Shown here: positions 21,520 through 34,780 of the stretch, in pieces | Layout of the letters: the number at the start of each line of letters is the position of its first letter | Numbering within the stretch: the first letter of the stretch is position 1 | Source of the DNA: Prinsepia uniflora | Lineage: Eukaryota; Streptophyta; Magnoliopsida; Rosales; Rosaceae | Length of the DNA: 64,000 bases | Direction: 5' to 3' | Assembly (NCBI GenBank): GCA_032719365.1 | Contig: CM064873.1 | Location: forward strand, 3,630,501 to 3,694,500 | Made by a program: the position numbers and the translations under genes | The notes under the pieces: model-generated | The model's database searches: none | What the model saw: the letters and a program-made list of their open reading frames with translations, nothing else | Told to the model about the DNA's origin: nothing

Positions 21520-24500
21520 TGTAATGACCCGTCCCGAATATCGGGATTGAATATTAATTAATTATGGTTTAAAATGACTAATCGGGGATTAGTTGAATGA
21601 AATCGGACGATTGTGCAAAATGACCGTTTTGCCCCTAGCGTGGGCAAAATGTTGACTTTTAGTTCGGGCGGTCAAACGGACTTTGACCGATGACTGTGAC
21701 ATAGTTCGGGACGTCACGAGTTCATAGACAGGTGGCACGTTCGATTCCGACATTCGAGGTGAAAGTTATGGCGTTCGGAAGTTGATGGGCATTTTGGTAA
21801 TTTTGGTTAATTGGGGTCAAATGTTGACTTTTTGACCGGGAGGTCCGATGGACGAGGGCCAAATACCGTTACGTAGGTCTCGTCGATACTAATCCAACGA
21901 CAGGCGGCATGCCGAAATCGGAGATTCGACGACGAAGTTATGGTCACGGGAACGGACTCGATTAACCGAACGAACTGGGATTAAAATAATATTTTAATAT
22001 GAACAGTACCCGGTGACTGAACATACTTGGATGAGTGACAAGTGTCACTCATCCCCTAAAATCAGGCATTAAACCAGGATCCATGTTTTTGGGGGAGACC
22101 TAATTATTATGTTTTATTATATTAAATTAATTAATTAATCCTAATTTCCATTAATCTCCCATATTTTCTTCAACCGTGTACAACCCCCAAATCAGTTTTC
22201 TCCCAACCTCCATTTCTCTTCCATTTCTGAACCAGAGAGTGAGCAATTGAGAGATTATTGAGATTGAACTCAACTGGGTAAACACGGGAGATTGAGAGTG
22301 AGCTGGGAACTGGGAAAGGGTTTACCTGAATCCACTGAAGCTTCTGGTTGCATCAATTGAGAGAAATCGATTGAAAATGAAGGACTTGGAATGATGAACA
22401 ATGGCCGGATGTCCTTCGAATGATCAACTGTGATCGTGAGGTTATAGGTAAGATTGTTTGTAATTGAGTCCACAGATCTTTAATTGAACTTAATTCGAAA
22501 CTGACTGAATGTTCAATTGATGGAAACAATGTCGAATTGGTAGGAAATTAATCGGGTCGCCTCGCGGGTTAAATGACCCGTTTTACAGACAAACGGGCGA
22601 AGGGGACGACTGTGCTGGTTACTGTAGCTGGCGCGTGGGTTTCACGTGCAGCCACTCACGGCGGCGCGTGAGGGCGCGTCCGGCCTAGTCTCAAGGTGAG
22701 GTCAACATGACTTTTGATCCTCTCAGTGTAACAAACATTTTGACGTTGATTTCGAGGAAATCGGATATTGTTTCGTTAATGTTCCGCGTATCCGAAGTTT
22801 TGTTTTACATTTAAAATACGTATTTAAATTCCGGAAAAATTGGGAAAAATTATATGAAGTATTTTGAGATGTTAGTAACCCTCTATAATGATTTTGGGCA
22901 GGAGTTGTGATTTCCAGAAGTTACGGAAAAACGTGCAGCTCGGAAACGTACCGTTTTGGACGGTGTGTGTGAGTGGACTTTGTTTTCTAACCGTGATGCA
23001 TGCATATATGATTTAAAATGCTTTATTATATGATTTGATATGCTTTGGCATGATTGGTATTTCAATTCGGTGATTTCTCGGTTTTATGATTATTATATTA
23101 TTATATTTTGGCACGACTTTCGAGAAATCATGAAATTGGTTAAAAATGATATTGTGGGCGTGAGAACCCAAGTAAATAATGATTTTGACTCGGATTTGGA
23201 GTTACATGTGAATTTGATGAATTTGATGATTTTTGTACTCATGATTTTGTGATTATTTTAATCAATCTTTCGGGCACGTTTTACGAGGAACGTGCAAATG
23301 ATGTTTTGGGCTACGGCCTGGGATTGAAAATGATATTTGGACTCGGATTATGAGTCAGGAGTTGTTTTCATGGATTTACGTGATCGTGGCAACTCGGGTT
23401 TACGGTTGTACGGATTTGCGTGAAAATGATATTTTCGGCATGAGACCCAATGGAATTGTGTTTCTGATTGGATTTGTATTTCCATGTGATTCCATGATGA
23501 TATTGATGATTTCAGATATATAAGTAAATCGGGACTTTGGTTATTTTGGGGCTGAGACCCTGTGTTGATATATGATTTGGTTTTCAATGCAACTGTTTTT
23601 CACTGGTTTTTGTGATGATGATATGTTGCGGATAATTAGGGCTTTCGGGTGGAAATATGTTTTTCCCCGGAGTGCACCCTGGAGATAACGCTCGCATTCG
23701 GGATGGAAGTGTTTACCCCGAAGAGGTCACGTAGCACGATCTTTGTCGAGCAGCCGAGGGAGGCTTGACTCAGATCAGATGTGCTGGATTATATGGATCG
23801 GTAAGTGATGTGTTCACGAGATCCGGATCGTCGGCTGGTGAGGTTTTCACAGCGACGGATTGCTGACTGGTGATGTGTTCACAGCAGCGGATGCTCGGAT
23901 TTTGAGCGGTCCTTGAGCCCATTGATTTGCACGCGTTGCAGGGATAAACGTGACTCTAAGCAACAGGATATGGAAATAAGTCCCGTAGATTATGGAAAAT
24001 GATTTTGAGGAAACCGTGGTTTAGCGGTTAAAATGATTTAAGGAAACTGTGAACTTTTTGAGATTTAAATTGATTTGATAAAAATGAGTTTCAAGGAAAA
24101 TGTGGTCATGTAATTTAGAAACATGATATTTGTGATTACGTACCGGTTTTGAGTACGGGTTTTTGGTCTTTGTGGCCAGGTAATGGTGTTCACATGTTTT
24201 TGACCTGAGTGCCGGGATTTGATGTTATATAACACGAACTGATTTGATGAACATGAGTTTTTATGGACCATGGGAAAACGTGTTTTGATTTTATCGGTCC
24301 ACTGTTCATACTTGAATAATTTCATACTATTACTCATGTTTTACGATATGCATGCAAGTTTGTGAAAACTGGAGGGTAAGAATATATTTTGGTAAATGTT
24401 TTTATAAGAAGTTATTTTGTCCACTCACACCTTTTCTGTTTTATTGACCCTTCAGGTCGTGGCGCGATGATCGAGGCTATTTGAGAGGTGGAGGTATGAG

Positions 24501-24626
24501 CGAGCACAGGCGCAAATATCCCTTGTCTGGCAGGTGCTGAAGGGTAGTTTCAGACTTTCAGTTGACTTGTCAGACGGGAGCAGGACCGGGTACGGCTTTT
24601 GACGTCCAGTTGGGACGGGTCCTGTC
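21520..24626 (+). mobile_element. Long LTR 'A' (solo), 3,107 bp, in copia
   Basis: Starts TGTAATGACCCGTCCCG and ends GGGACGGGTCCTGTCA, flanked by a perfect 5-bp duplication TGTAC (21515-21519, 24627-24631). TG...CA ends plus a 5-bp duplication mean an LTR, not a DNA transposon. Inside are the W-box/TGACGT module (about 21670-21720), an acceptor-like TTGGGCAG near 22904, the donor box GTGAGTGGAC (22969-22978), its reverse complement (24419-24428) and an acceptor at 24454. No internal retroelement genes. Confidence 0.93.
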
Positions 24627-25387
24627 ATGTACACCATTCCTCGTCAAGTTTCTGCCTTTATTGCCTTTCAAGCACACCATAAAACTATTCAACCTGCCTT
24701 CCTTTGCAAGAAAGTACACTTTAATATGTGGTATCGTCAGTTAGGAAATCCTACAAATGACATTGTGTCTTCTATTCTGAATAAGTCTAGTATTCATGTC
24801 TCACCTTATTCTCATCAATTTCCCTGTGAGTTTTTTCTACAAGGAAAGTTTACCAAACTGTATTTTTCATTTCATACTTCAAAGTCTGTTATTCATTTTG
24901 AAGTAATTCATACAGATGTTTGGGGATGTTCTTTAAAATTTTCCTTAGATGGTTATAGTTATTATGTTACCTTAATTGATGAATGTACAAGATTCACATG
25001 GTTATTTCCATTGAAAAATAAATCTGAATTGACAAGACCCACCCCCAATCCTCCGGGATTAAAGGCTAAGTCCTGCTCCCGTCTAATTTACGCATGACAC
25101 GAAGGCTAAACCGACGTCTAACCTCCATGTGACACGTAACTCGGACAAGGGATTCTCGATCCGACCGTCCAAAAAGCATTCGGACTTCCCAGAGTGCGCA
25201 GAATCTACTGTGGATTGCACGTGTGATGTAACGACCCGTCCCGGAAGTCGGGTTTAGATTAGTAGTTAATGACGGATTAGTGAAGATAATCGTTGATAAG
25301 TTGGATACTTTTGAACAGACAGTGCAAAATGACGATTTTGCCCTTGGAATGGGCAAAAATGTTGACTTTTAGTTCGGGCGGTCAAAT

Positions 25388-28300
25388 TGACAAGACTCAT
25401 CCTAATCTCCCCGGGATTAATGCGGGATGACCCTGCTCCCGTCTGACATGAAGTGTCAGACAAGGGATATTTCTGACCTTTGCCCTCTCGGGCTATCAGA
25501 GTACGCCAGGATCCGGAGGAGGTATGTGATATCTCGGTCTCTGCCACAGTCCACATCCGTTGTCAACCTGAAGGGCAGTCAAAACATTAAAAGCTGTGAG
25601 TGGAAAAAACAAAGAGTTTATAAAAATATTTTAACGAAGACATTTGTACCCTTCACTAAAAAGCATGCATGCATTCGAAAACCATTTATCAAACCGTTCA
25701 TTAGGGCCTTAGCCAAATCGTAAATGAAACCGAATACACGGGCCACTGCCCAAATCCATAAAGGTACTAAACATACGGGCCACTGCCCAAATCCATACGG
25801 GACTCAGCCCAAAACCTGTACACATCACATATCATATATCGTACATCACATATCATATATCATATATACATATAATCACACAACCAATCTTGTCACGGTT
25901 TCCAAAGCTACGCGCGTGCTACCCGGGGTCTCAAACCCAAGTCGTTTAGGGTTCAAGGTCATGTCCGTAGACCAATGACCCGTCCTGAGGTTACGATCCA
26001 AGCCTTCCTGAGAGTAAGGATGCCAGGACCCACCCCGGTTTCACCCCGAAATCCGAGGCAAATCCTGCTCCCGTCTGGCTCCCCGACACAACACCAAAGT
26101 AAAGCTCACTCAAAACCACCCAGAATACTCAGTCAGACGCAGGAGTAACTAAACAAAATATCCCGAAGTTATAGTTTTCAGAGCATAGTACATAATACAG
26201 GGAAAATAAAACCGATACTGGTACACGCACGCGGAAGGAAAATGTAAACACTCCGGGATCCCTCACGTGACTTCTATGCCTCGGACACTGCCTCGACGTC
26301 AAGACCCCGCGCTAGCCCCACAACCTGGAGGGCAGTAAAAACAGAAGGTGTGAGTGGACCATATAAAAGAAAAGTTCTAAAACCATTTATCAGAAAACCG
26401 AGATTAACCCTCCATTTTGAAAACCACATGCATAACCCAGTTTATAAAACAGTTAGAACCTAATTCACCATAAACCACATCATAAGAAACAGAAACACTA
26501 TAAAACAGTTATAGAAATATCAGAAACCGTATAATAAACCATAAAGCTCAAATCATCATTTTTCGATCAAACCTGCTGGACCTATCCGAGTCTTTAAACT
26601 CCCGAGTCTTTAAACTCAATCCAGGCCTTAATAATATCCGAGTCTTTAAACTCCCGAGTCTTTAAACTTAAGGCCTACGGGGGAAATATCCATATATCCG
26701 AGTCTTTAAACTCCCGAGTCTTTAAACTCAATCCGGGCCCGTCCCCCGTCAATCAATATCCGGGTCTTTAAACCCAATAACCAGATCCAGCAAATCCAAT
26801 CCAAAACCATTTGTAAAATCATTTTCCGTATGCACATCCAAACCCGAATCCGAAATCCCCGGTCTGAAGCCCTTCCGGCGTTCAGAACCGTCATTCCGAA
26901 CCCAAATCCGGAATCCACTTTCCAACTTGGAAACCATCCCTTTTTCTGAAATCCTTTTCTAAAACCGAAAACCTTTAATCATCGAAATCATGTTCCAAAA
27001 TCCCTTTTATAATCATTGAAATAAAAACCAAACTTCGTCGAAAAACGTGCAAAAATGTAAAACCAACAAAACATATTCGATAACATAGAATCATAATCAA
27101 AACCACAAAACAATTATAGAAAACAGTTATGCATGCTCGAGTTTAGAGAAGGGGTCCACTCACAGTACTGAGCCCTACTCGCGTCCTGAACGTCCTGCAC
27201 GTTCCTCGGCTTCCTCGGGAAATCCCGATCCTGTCAATCACCGTCAAATTACGTTACTAACACGTCTATGAAAGTTCACCTAAATTCCCTCAAAATTCCC
27301 CGAATTGAAAACGTAATAACCCGAGACCCTAAACCTTCACCCTCGCGGAACTAAACTCAAACGACGTCCGATTGACCCGAAACCACTTCCAATGGACTCA
27401 CCATAAATCCTAGACCAAAAACCCTGTTGATCGGTTTCCCCATCGCCGTCGTATGCGCCCCCACGCGCCGCCCAAAGTGGCTGCGCATGGCCCTCACGCG
27501 CTGCTACAGTGCATCCCCAACCTCGATCGAACCCGGTTCAGCACAGTGGTCTGCAACTCAGACCGGCGAGAACCAATCTCCGCCGTCCGGCCACCACTCT
27601 CCTCCCTTCCTTCACCCACAGCTTCGTCCAGATCCAATCTATCCATTCCCCAACTCCTCTAACCTTGCCATGGTCTCATCATCGTCGATTCAAGCTCGAA
27701 CCAGACGGTCAAACTCCCCCTGTTTTCCGATCCAGCCACTCCGGTCACCCCCCGTCATGGTGGCAACACCAGACGGTTCCTAGGACTCTACTGAACCTAA
27801 ACCAACCCTCCTAGACCTTCGACTCAGCCCCAAGCTCGACGACTCGCTGTTTGAAACCCACGGAAAAACAGAGGACACAGAGCACCTCCGTCGTACCATC
27901 CTCCGCCGTGCACCACCCATCACGGCAGCACACCCAGTCGACTCTTGGGACCTCCAGGAGTCTCACCCTGGCCTCCAAATCCCTCGACTCTACGCCCAAC
28001 CCCACAACTTTCAAATTGAAGCTCACGGGAGAAACAGAGTAAGAGAACTCACCTTTCGATTCCGTCTCCGCCGTGCGCACCGCCGCGTGCCACGGTGTTC
28101 GTTGGGTCCCCTGCAACCTCCTAAGCCTCTTACTGCCTTGGTTTGGGCCACCACACGGCGTAGCCACCGTCCTTGTATCACGGCCTCCCTGTTTTCCCAG
28201 GCTTTTGCCGCACCACCACCGTGACGCCGTGCACAACTCCTCCACCAAAACACGACCACCCGCTCAAACTCTTCTCTCTGTCACTCTCTTAATTCACTCT

Positions 28301-31300
28301 TCACTCCCCCTTGCACAGAATCGCTCACCGTCCTCCAATTCCTCACCCTCTTCTGTGTCGAAGAACAAACACACGGGCACACACAGTTGCACCCAAATAA
28401 TTGGGACCGCGTATACACGAGATCCAGCCAGAACCCTCTAGTCCTGTGCCACATGTCACCAATCTCTCAACCCTTCTCCCACCTGGTTCAATCTCAGCCT
28501 TCCATCTTCTTCTCTCTCTGCACAAATTCCAGAACACAATTGACCAAACTGCCCTCCTGCTTAGCTCATATTTACGGTTTTTCCACTACCTTTCTAGACC
28601 CATAACTCCCACACCGTAAGTCCGATGACTACGTGCCGCCTGTCATCGAACTCAGGACGACGAGAGCTACCTAACCATCCTCGGTCAACGTACCAAAACT
28701 CGTCCGTACAAAAAGTCAACTTTTCCCCCTATGTTACCCAAAATTACGGTTATGCCCTCAACCTTCCGAACATCACAACTTCCTCCTCGGATGTCGGAAT
28801 CGGGCGTGCCACTTACCTATGACTTCGTGACGTCCTAAACTACGTCCTGATCACCGGTCAAAGCCCATCGGACCATCCGAACTAAAAATCAACTTTTTGC
28901 CCTAACTAGGGGCAAAATCGTCATTCTGCGCTCACAGACCTATCAGGACCATCTAACCACCGATTAAGCTCACTATTCCCGACTTAATCACTGTACTAAT
29001 CCCGACCCTCGGGACGGGTTGTTACAAAGGAACCCAACTGGGGGGCGACTTCACTCAGTCGGTGCTCCGTGACTACTCCGGGGTCCACCTAGGCCAACGA
29101 CCCTCCCCGGAGGAGATATAGTAAGTAAAGGAAGGTATATGAATATACATATATATATATATATATAACGAACTCATTCATGCCATTCATATTCATATAG
29201 AAAAGATCTTTAGAACCTTTCAAAGGATTCATGCCCGGTTCCCATAAACCATCATGAATCATTAAGACCTTTCCAGGGTTCATGCTCGGTTCCCATAAAC
29301 CGTCATGAACTTGGAAATCCATCTAGGGTCCCTAACTCGAAATCATCAATGTAAAGTAACTGGGTATTGTGCCCGAACATATGTCTCAGCTGGGCATCGT
29401 TACCGATATCTAAGGGTCATTCACGACTCCGATCGTAGTGATGCGTGCAACCATCCATCCAGGACCACCCTCAATCCTAGTATGTCTCCTTGAACGAATC
29501 AACCGATGTGACCACCACAAGATCATGGTGCACTCATCACCGATCGCTATCTTGAACCGTCATCACTCCGAAGTCGAGCCTCCGTCGGCTACCCGACAAC
29601 AGATCGTGCGTCGTGACCTCTCTAGAAGGAACATATCCTAATCTGGAGGCGAGCGTCGTATCGTCAGTCGCCGTGCACATAGCACCTGCCGCGCCCACGA
29701 TTCAGACCCGTAGGTCATTAATAGGGTCATATGCCCGAGATAAAACCAAATGGGTCTCATACCCGAGTTTATCCTTTTGGAAATCCAAAATCATTTCATT
29801 TAGACCAATAAAGAAATACAGACCCGTATAGGCACCGTATAGGGCCGAAACCTCGAAATACGTGCTTATACGTAACCACACATCCAAATGCACTCATGAC
29901 ATCACAACCAAGTATTTAAAACATATAATAAACATTTATGTATGTACCAATTTAGAAAATAAGGTCCACTCACAGACCGTCCGAGCTGCCGCCTCGCTTT
30001 GCATGCCATACGGCTCTCCCGAGCCAATCACCGTCCACTAAAGCCCCGTAATTTTCCAGAATTTTTAACTATTTTTAATGTCGAACCTAAACCTTCGGAC
30101 ACCCCGAAACCTATCGAAACGATGTCCGATTGACACGAAACTAGTCCCAAAATGTTCGTTACATCGAATAGAAGATTTCACTTGTTAAAAACATTCCCAA
30201 ATAGTCACTCACGCGCCCCCACGCGCCTAAGGAAGGTGCTGCGCGTGAGCCCATGCATGGGCACTATTCACACTTCTCCTACCTTGGTCGAACCGGTTTT
30301 CCTGAAACTGAACCAGCTGAACCGGTTTGGACCGGTTCAAGGCCATAACTGGTCCATTTCTAATCCATTCTTTCCCATTTTAATCCTAATCTCATCCTAA
30401 TCCTATTTCTTATCTTTTTAGCTATTAAAAACCGAAAAACAACCACAAAACCCGTACCTTCATGCTCGACCATGGCAGTTGTGATTTTCCTCCGCCGTTC
30501 ACCGTCATTCCCGGCCGGCCTAGCTTCCCTTCTTGATCTCAAATGGTTCCTATGACCTCCAGAAACCGTTCCCAATTAATGAAAACCACCCAAACTCTTT
30601 AAAACTCAAACTCTAATTTTTGAATATTTTTACCTCCCGGGTCGACTCCCTCTGCCGTGGCCACCGCCGTCCCCAGCTGTGGCTCGCCGTCCTCAGTCTC
30701 TCATCACTTCCTCACGGTCATACACGTGCACAGAGGGTCCTTGTGATGGTGAGGTGTGTGTTTGATTTTGAAAGAAGAAGAAGAAATGGATGGTGTCGCG
30801 GGTTGTGGGAAAAACAGAGAAGATTAGGGTGTTTGATCAGATGAGAGAAGAGAGGATTAGATGAAGGGTGAAGATTTGAGAGATTAAATGGAATGGATGG
30901 CTAGGATTGAGTGTTAGGTAGGTTAATTATAAAATAATAATAATAATAATAATTAATTATGTAGATCCACAATTTATAGGATTTGACCAATGGGATGAGT
31001 GACACTTGTCACTCATCCATGGGTCCCACTTGGAATATCTGGCCAATCAGAATAGTCCACCTCATCATCGTCTCGAAGTACGTGCATAGTGAAATCGACC
31101 TTCTGTGACCTATAACTTCTCCGTTCGAAGTATGATTTCAGCGTGCATCCTGTCCATGGATTCGTATCATCCCAATATACGTAACGGTCCTCGGCCCTCA
31201 GCCATCGGACCTCCCGGTCCAAAAGTCAACATTTCGCCCCTTTTTTAACTAAAATTACCAATTTACCCTTGAACTTCCGAACGTCATAATTTTTTTCTTG

Positions 31301-31537
31301 AATGTCGGAATTGGACGTGCCACCTGTCTATGAACTCGTGACGTCCTGAACTACGTCACGGTCATTGGTGTAAGTCCATTTAACCGCCTGAACAAAAAGT
31401 TAACATTTTGCCCACATCTAGGGGCAAAACGGTCATTTTGCATCGTTCGTCCGATTTCGCCCAACTAATCACGGATTAACCTCATTAATCATGATTAGTC
31501 ACTAATCTAATCCCAAAATTCGAGACGGGTCGTTACA
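25388..31537 (-). mobile_element. Long LTR 'D' (solo) in C, containing E
   Basis: Begins TGACAAGACTCATCC and ends GACGGGTCGTTACA. Flanks CAAAT (25383-25387) and TAAAT (31538-31542) form a 5-bp duplication with one change. Length without E is about 3.14 kb. The donor box on plus is GTCCACTCAC at 29964-29973, with its partner at 25596-25605 (9 of 10). A TA run (29148-29167) and two 'GGTTCCCATAAACC.TCATGA' repeats (29236-29310) are inside, the latter shared with LTR-L near 62765-62940. Confidence 0.92.
26021..29026 (-). mobile_element. Long LTR 'E' (solo) in D, youngest of its stack
   Basis: Begins TGCCAGGACCCACCCC and ends CGGGACGGGTTGTTACA, with a perfect duplication AAGGA (26016-26020, 29027-29031). 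Length 3,006 bp, uninterrupted. The array has GAGTCTTTAAACTC units near 26590-26730 plus one GGGTCTTTAAACCC unit near 26763. Several overlapping ORFs of 60-145 codons between 27427 and 28600 are low-complexity Pro/Ser/Thr readings of GC-rich LTR sequence, not genes. Confidence 0.94.
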
Positions 31538-31906
31538 TAAATGGACTTTGACCGATGACCGTGACGTAGTTCGGGATGTCACGAGTCCGTAAATAGGTGG
31601 CACGTTCGATTCCGATAACCGAGGAAGAGGTTGTGATGTTCGGAAGGTCGAGGGTATTTCAGAATTTGGTCAAAAAAGGGCAATTCGTTGACTTTTTGCA
31701 TGACAAGTATTCTCTACGTAATTTGAGGTCCGTTAGGTAGGTCTCGATGTCCCGAGTACAACGATAGGCGGCACGCCGTCATCGGACGTCAGACGGTTAA
31801 GTTACGGGTCTAGTAAGTGAAGGGTAAAATGGTAATTTGGAAATTTAGGGGCAAAATGGTCTTTTGGCACCTTGGGACTTGTGAGCAACCGAATAAGGAC
31901 ATCTGG

Positions 31907-34780
31907 TGACACGACCCATCCCAATCCCCCCGGGATTACCATGGAATGTGTCATGCTCCCGTCTGACAAGAGGTGTCAGACAAGGGATAACCTGTTGCCA
32001 CTGCCCAACCGGGCTTCCAGAGTGCGTAAGGATGGATGGAAGAGGTGTATGATGTCCCAGTCTCTGCTGCAGTCGCATCCGGAATCAACCTAAAGGGCAT
32101 TAAAAACAAAAGCTGTGAGTGGACGAAAATAAACAAGTCTGTTTAAAACATTTATAAGACATTTATGCCTCTCAGTAAAATCATATGCATGCACCAAAAA
32201 CCAATAATCCCATATTTATTTAGAAATAACCATTAGGGCCTTAGCCCGGAAACCAAAGCATAGTTTCAAATCCCAAAAGTCAATCCAAGAGTTATCTCAT
32301 AAATTCAGTAATGTTCATTTATTATTTTTCCATCTCCCGCATCCCCGATGCCTAGCGTCCTAGACGCTTGACGTTCCAGACGTCATATCTCACGGTATTA
32401 AGCAACGCGTGCTGCCCGGGGTCTCACCGGGTCCATATCTCTGACATCCCCGATGTCTGACGTCCATGACGTCCAGCAATCCTGCTCCTAGATCACTATA
32501 CGGTCCGGTAGCTCCGTACAATGAGCCTTCGCAGGCAATGCAACGTGACTTCTCCAGTGTCCCCGACACTTGGAGGAGACCAGGATATATATATCCTCAT
32601 ATTGAGATGGTTTTATGGAACACATTTTATTATTCATTTCCAAAATATCACAAGGGCCCTGCCCCGAATTTCCATAAAACCGTCATAAGTCCAAATAGTT
32701 GATTCAAATCCGAAATCGTTTATTCAATTCCATTTTAGGGTCCCCGACCCGAAATCACATATATAAATCAACTGGGCCCCTGGCCCGATTTCATAAGTCA
32801 ACTGGGCCCCTAGCCCGATTCATAAGTTAACTGGGCCCCTGGCCCGATTCATAAGTTAACTGGGCCCCTGGCCCGATTCATTTTATCAAATCCGTAACCG
32901 TTTCATGAAATCATATCCAACCACATTTATGGAAATCGGTGCAAATCCAGAAAATCTCGATTTTCGTGCAAACACGTAAATCACCTCGAAATGCGTGAAA
33001 CCATTTAAATTCACTGATATCCAAAATAAATCATTTAATCACAATTATAACAATCATGAAACAGTTATGCATGCATCGAATTTATAAAACCAATGTCCAC
33101 TCACAGACCATTTAACCGAGCGCTTCGATACGCGTGCCATAGGCCTTCCCGGGCCACACCACTATCACCGGGACTCCCAATCCTGTCCATATCACATTAG
33201 AGGATTACTAACCTCATCATTAACATCCTATTCAAGTCCCGTAATTTTCCCGAATTTTTAAGTATTTTTAAACTGGATTTAAAACCTTCGGACATCCCGA
33301 ACAATGTCGAGACGGGATCCGAATGACACGAAACCAACGCCAAAATGTTCGTTACATTGTATAGGACAAAAGTCATGTTGACCTCACCTCGAGATTTGTG
33401 CCCACGCGCCGCCGTGAGTGGCTGCGCGTGAAAGCCACGCGCCTGCTACAGTGACTGCTACAGTCACCCTCTTCACCCGTATGTCTGGTAAACGGGTCTA
33501 ATTACCCGCGATCTGACCCGGCCAGATAACCATCAATTCGACCTTGATTCCATCCGTTCTTGATCCTAAGCCAATCATTAACCAACCAATTTCAGTTCTG
33601 TGACATCGATTAATAACAATCAAACCATATTCGTGCCACCAACCCGTGATCACCCAAAACGGGTCGATCACCAAAACTCCACAAATCCTCAACCATTGTC
33701 AAATTAACTTCACAGGAAGCTTATAAGGATTAATATGAACCAATTCACATGATTAATTGAACACGACGTTACCTCAATCACCACGACTCAAGCTTGAGTT
33801 TTCCGGCCGTCCACCTGGTCCGTCCACGGCCCTAGGAGCCCCAAAGCTTGCCCCATTTGATCTGGTTCGACTCGTTGAGGTTCCAGAAAGCTCAATCCAT
33901 CATCAATTAGGCTTGGGCTGGCCTAAAACTAGAAGTTCGAATTTGAATTTCACAAAAACCAGTTTCGGGTTTTTGAGCCTTCCTCCACCATTTCCACTCC
34001 ATTCCTTCCATTCTCAATCTCAAAGTGAACCTCTCGACTCACACTCCATTCTATCGATCTAAATCAGTCCCTAAAAGCACCCAAAACCGTCCTCAATCCA
34101 CTGTGTAATGTTCCCTGCACTGACCCGAAAACAATAATAAAACCAGTGTCCATGTTAAGCACTCAATTGCCAGCTCCCCACATGTGCAATCACACCTCAA
34201 ACTGTCCCAATTCAGTCCATAAATTGATAAACAATCCATGGGATCGATCGCACAAAACACCCCACTTTCACGGCTGTTTCAATCAAACAGTGCCCCCGTG
34301 AGAAATTACAATTCTGCCCCTGTGCAGAAAATTACCAAAATGCCCCTCACGCATCCTGACACGTAACTCGGTCATGCGGACTCCGATTGATGCGTGCCGC
34401 CTGTCTACAAACTCAGAGCATCGAGACCTTCCTAACGGTCCTCGGTCCTCGGCCATCGGACCTCCCGTTCAAAAAGTCAACATTTCCCCTTATATCGTCC
34501 AAATTACGAAAACGCCCCTAAACTTCCGTACATCATAACTTTCACCGCGGACGTCGGAATCGAATGTGCCACCAGTCTATGAACTCGTGACGTCCCAAAC
34601 TACGTCACGGTCATTGGTCAAAGTCCATTTGACCTTCCGAATTAAAAGTCAACGTTTTACCCACGCCTAGGGGCAAAACGGTCATTTTGCACAATTCGTC
34701 CGAAATCGCTCAATTAATCCCAGATTAGTGAATCATAATTAAATATTATTAAATCTTGATATTCGGGATGGGTCGTTACA
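31907..34780 (-). mobile_element. Long LTR 'F' (solo) in C, 2,874 bp
   Basis: Begins TGACACGACCCATCCC and ends GGGATGGGTCGTTACA, with a perfect duplication TCTGG (31902-31906, 34781-34785). Contains four tandem 'AACTGGGCCCCTGGCCCGATTCATAAGTT'-type units (32770-32885), both halves of the splice-site helix (33095-33104, 32115-32124) and an intact W-box/TGACGT module (34587-34634). Confidence 0.94.
34587..34634 (-). promoter_or_regulatory. Paired TGACGT and W-box inverted repeats in LTR-F
   Basis: On the plus strand GTGACGT (34587-34593), eight bases, ACGTCAC (34602-34608); then GGTCAAA, five bases, TTTGACC (34616-34634). TGACG is the TGA/bZIP core and TTGAC the WRKY W-box core. Both inverted pairs are perfect here. 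The same module occurs in all twelve long LTRs. Confidence 0.7.

Noticed and set aside
21520..24626. DNA transposon, because the ends TGTAACGACCCGTCCC and TGACAGGACCCGTCCC are inverted relatives
   Set aside because: TG...CA ends, constant 5-bp target duplications and the family's link to retroelements fit LTRs better; the inverted similarity is imperfect.
26583..26775. Regularly repeated GAGTCTTTAAACTC words resembling a CRISPR-like or satellite array
   Set aside because: Spacing is irregular, this is plant nuclear DNA, and the words are part of the LTR hairpin arrays; no cas genes or unique spacers.
27427..28441. Cluster of overlapping 60-145-codon ORFs
   Set aside because: All frames are Pro/Ser/Thr/Arg-rich, overlap on both strands and lie inside LTR-E; the same region in LTR-M (60119-61112) gives different ORFs. 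No conserved frame.
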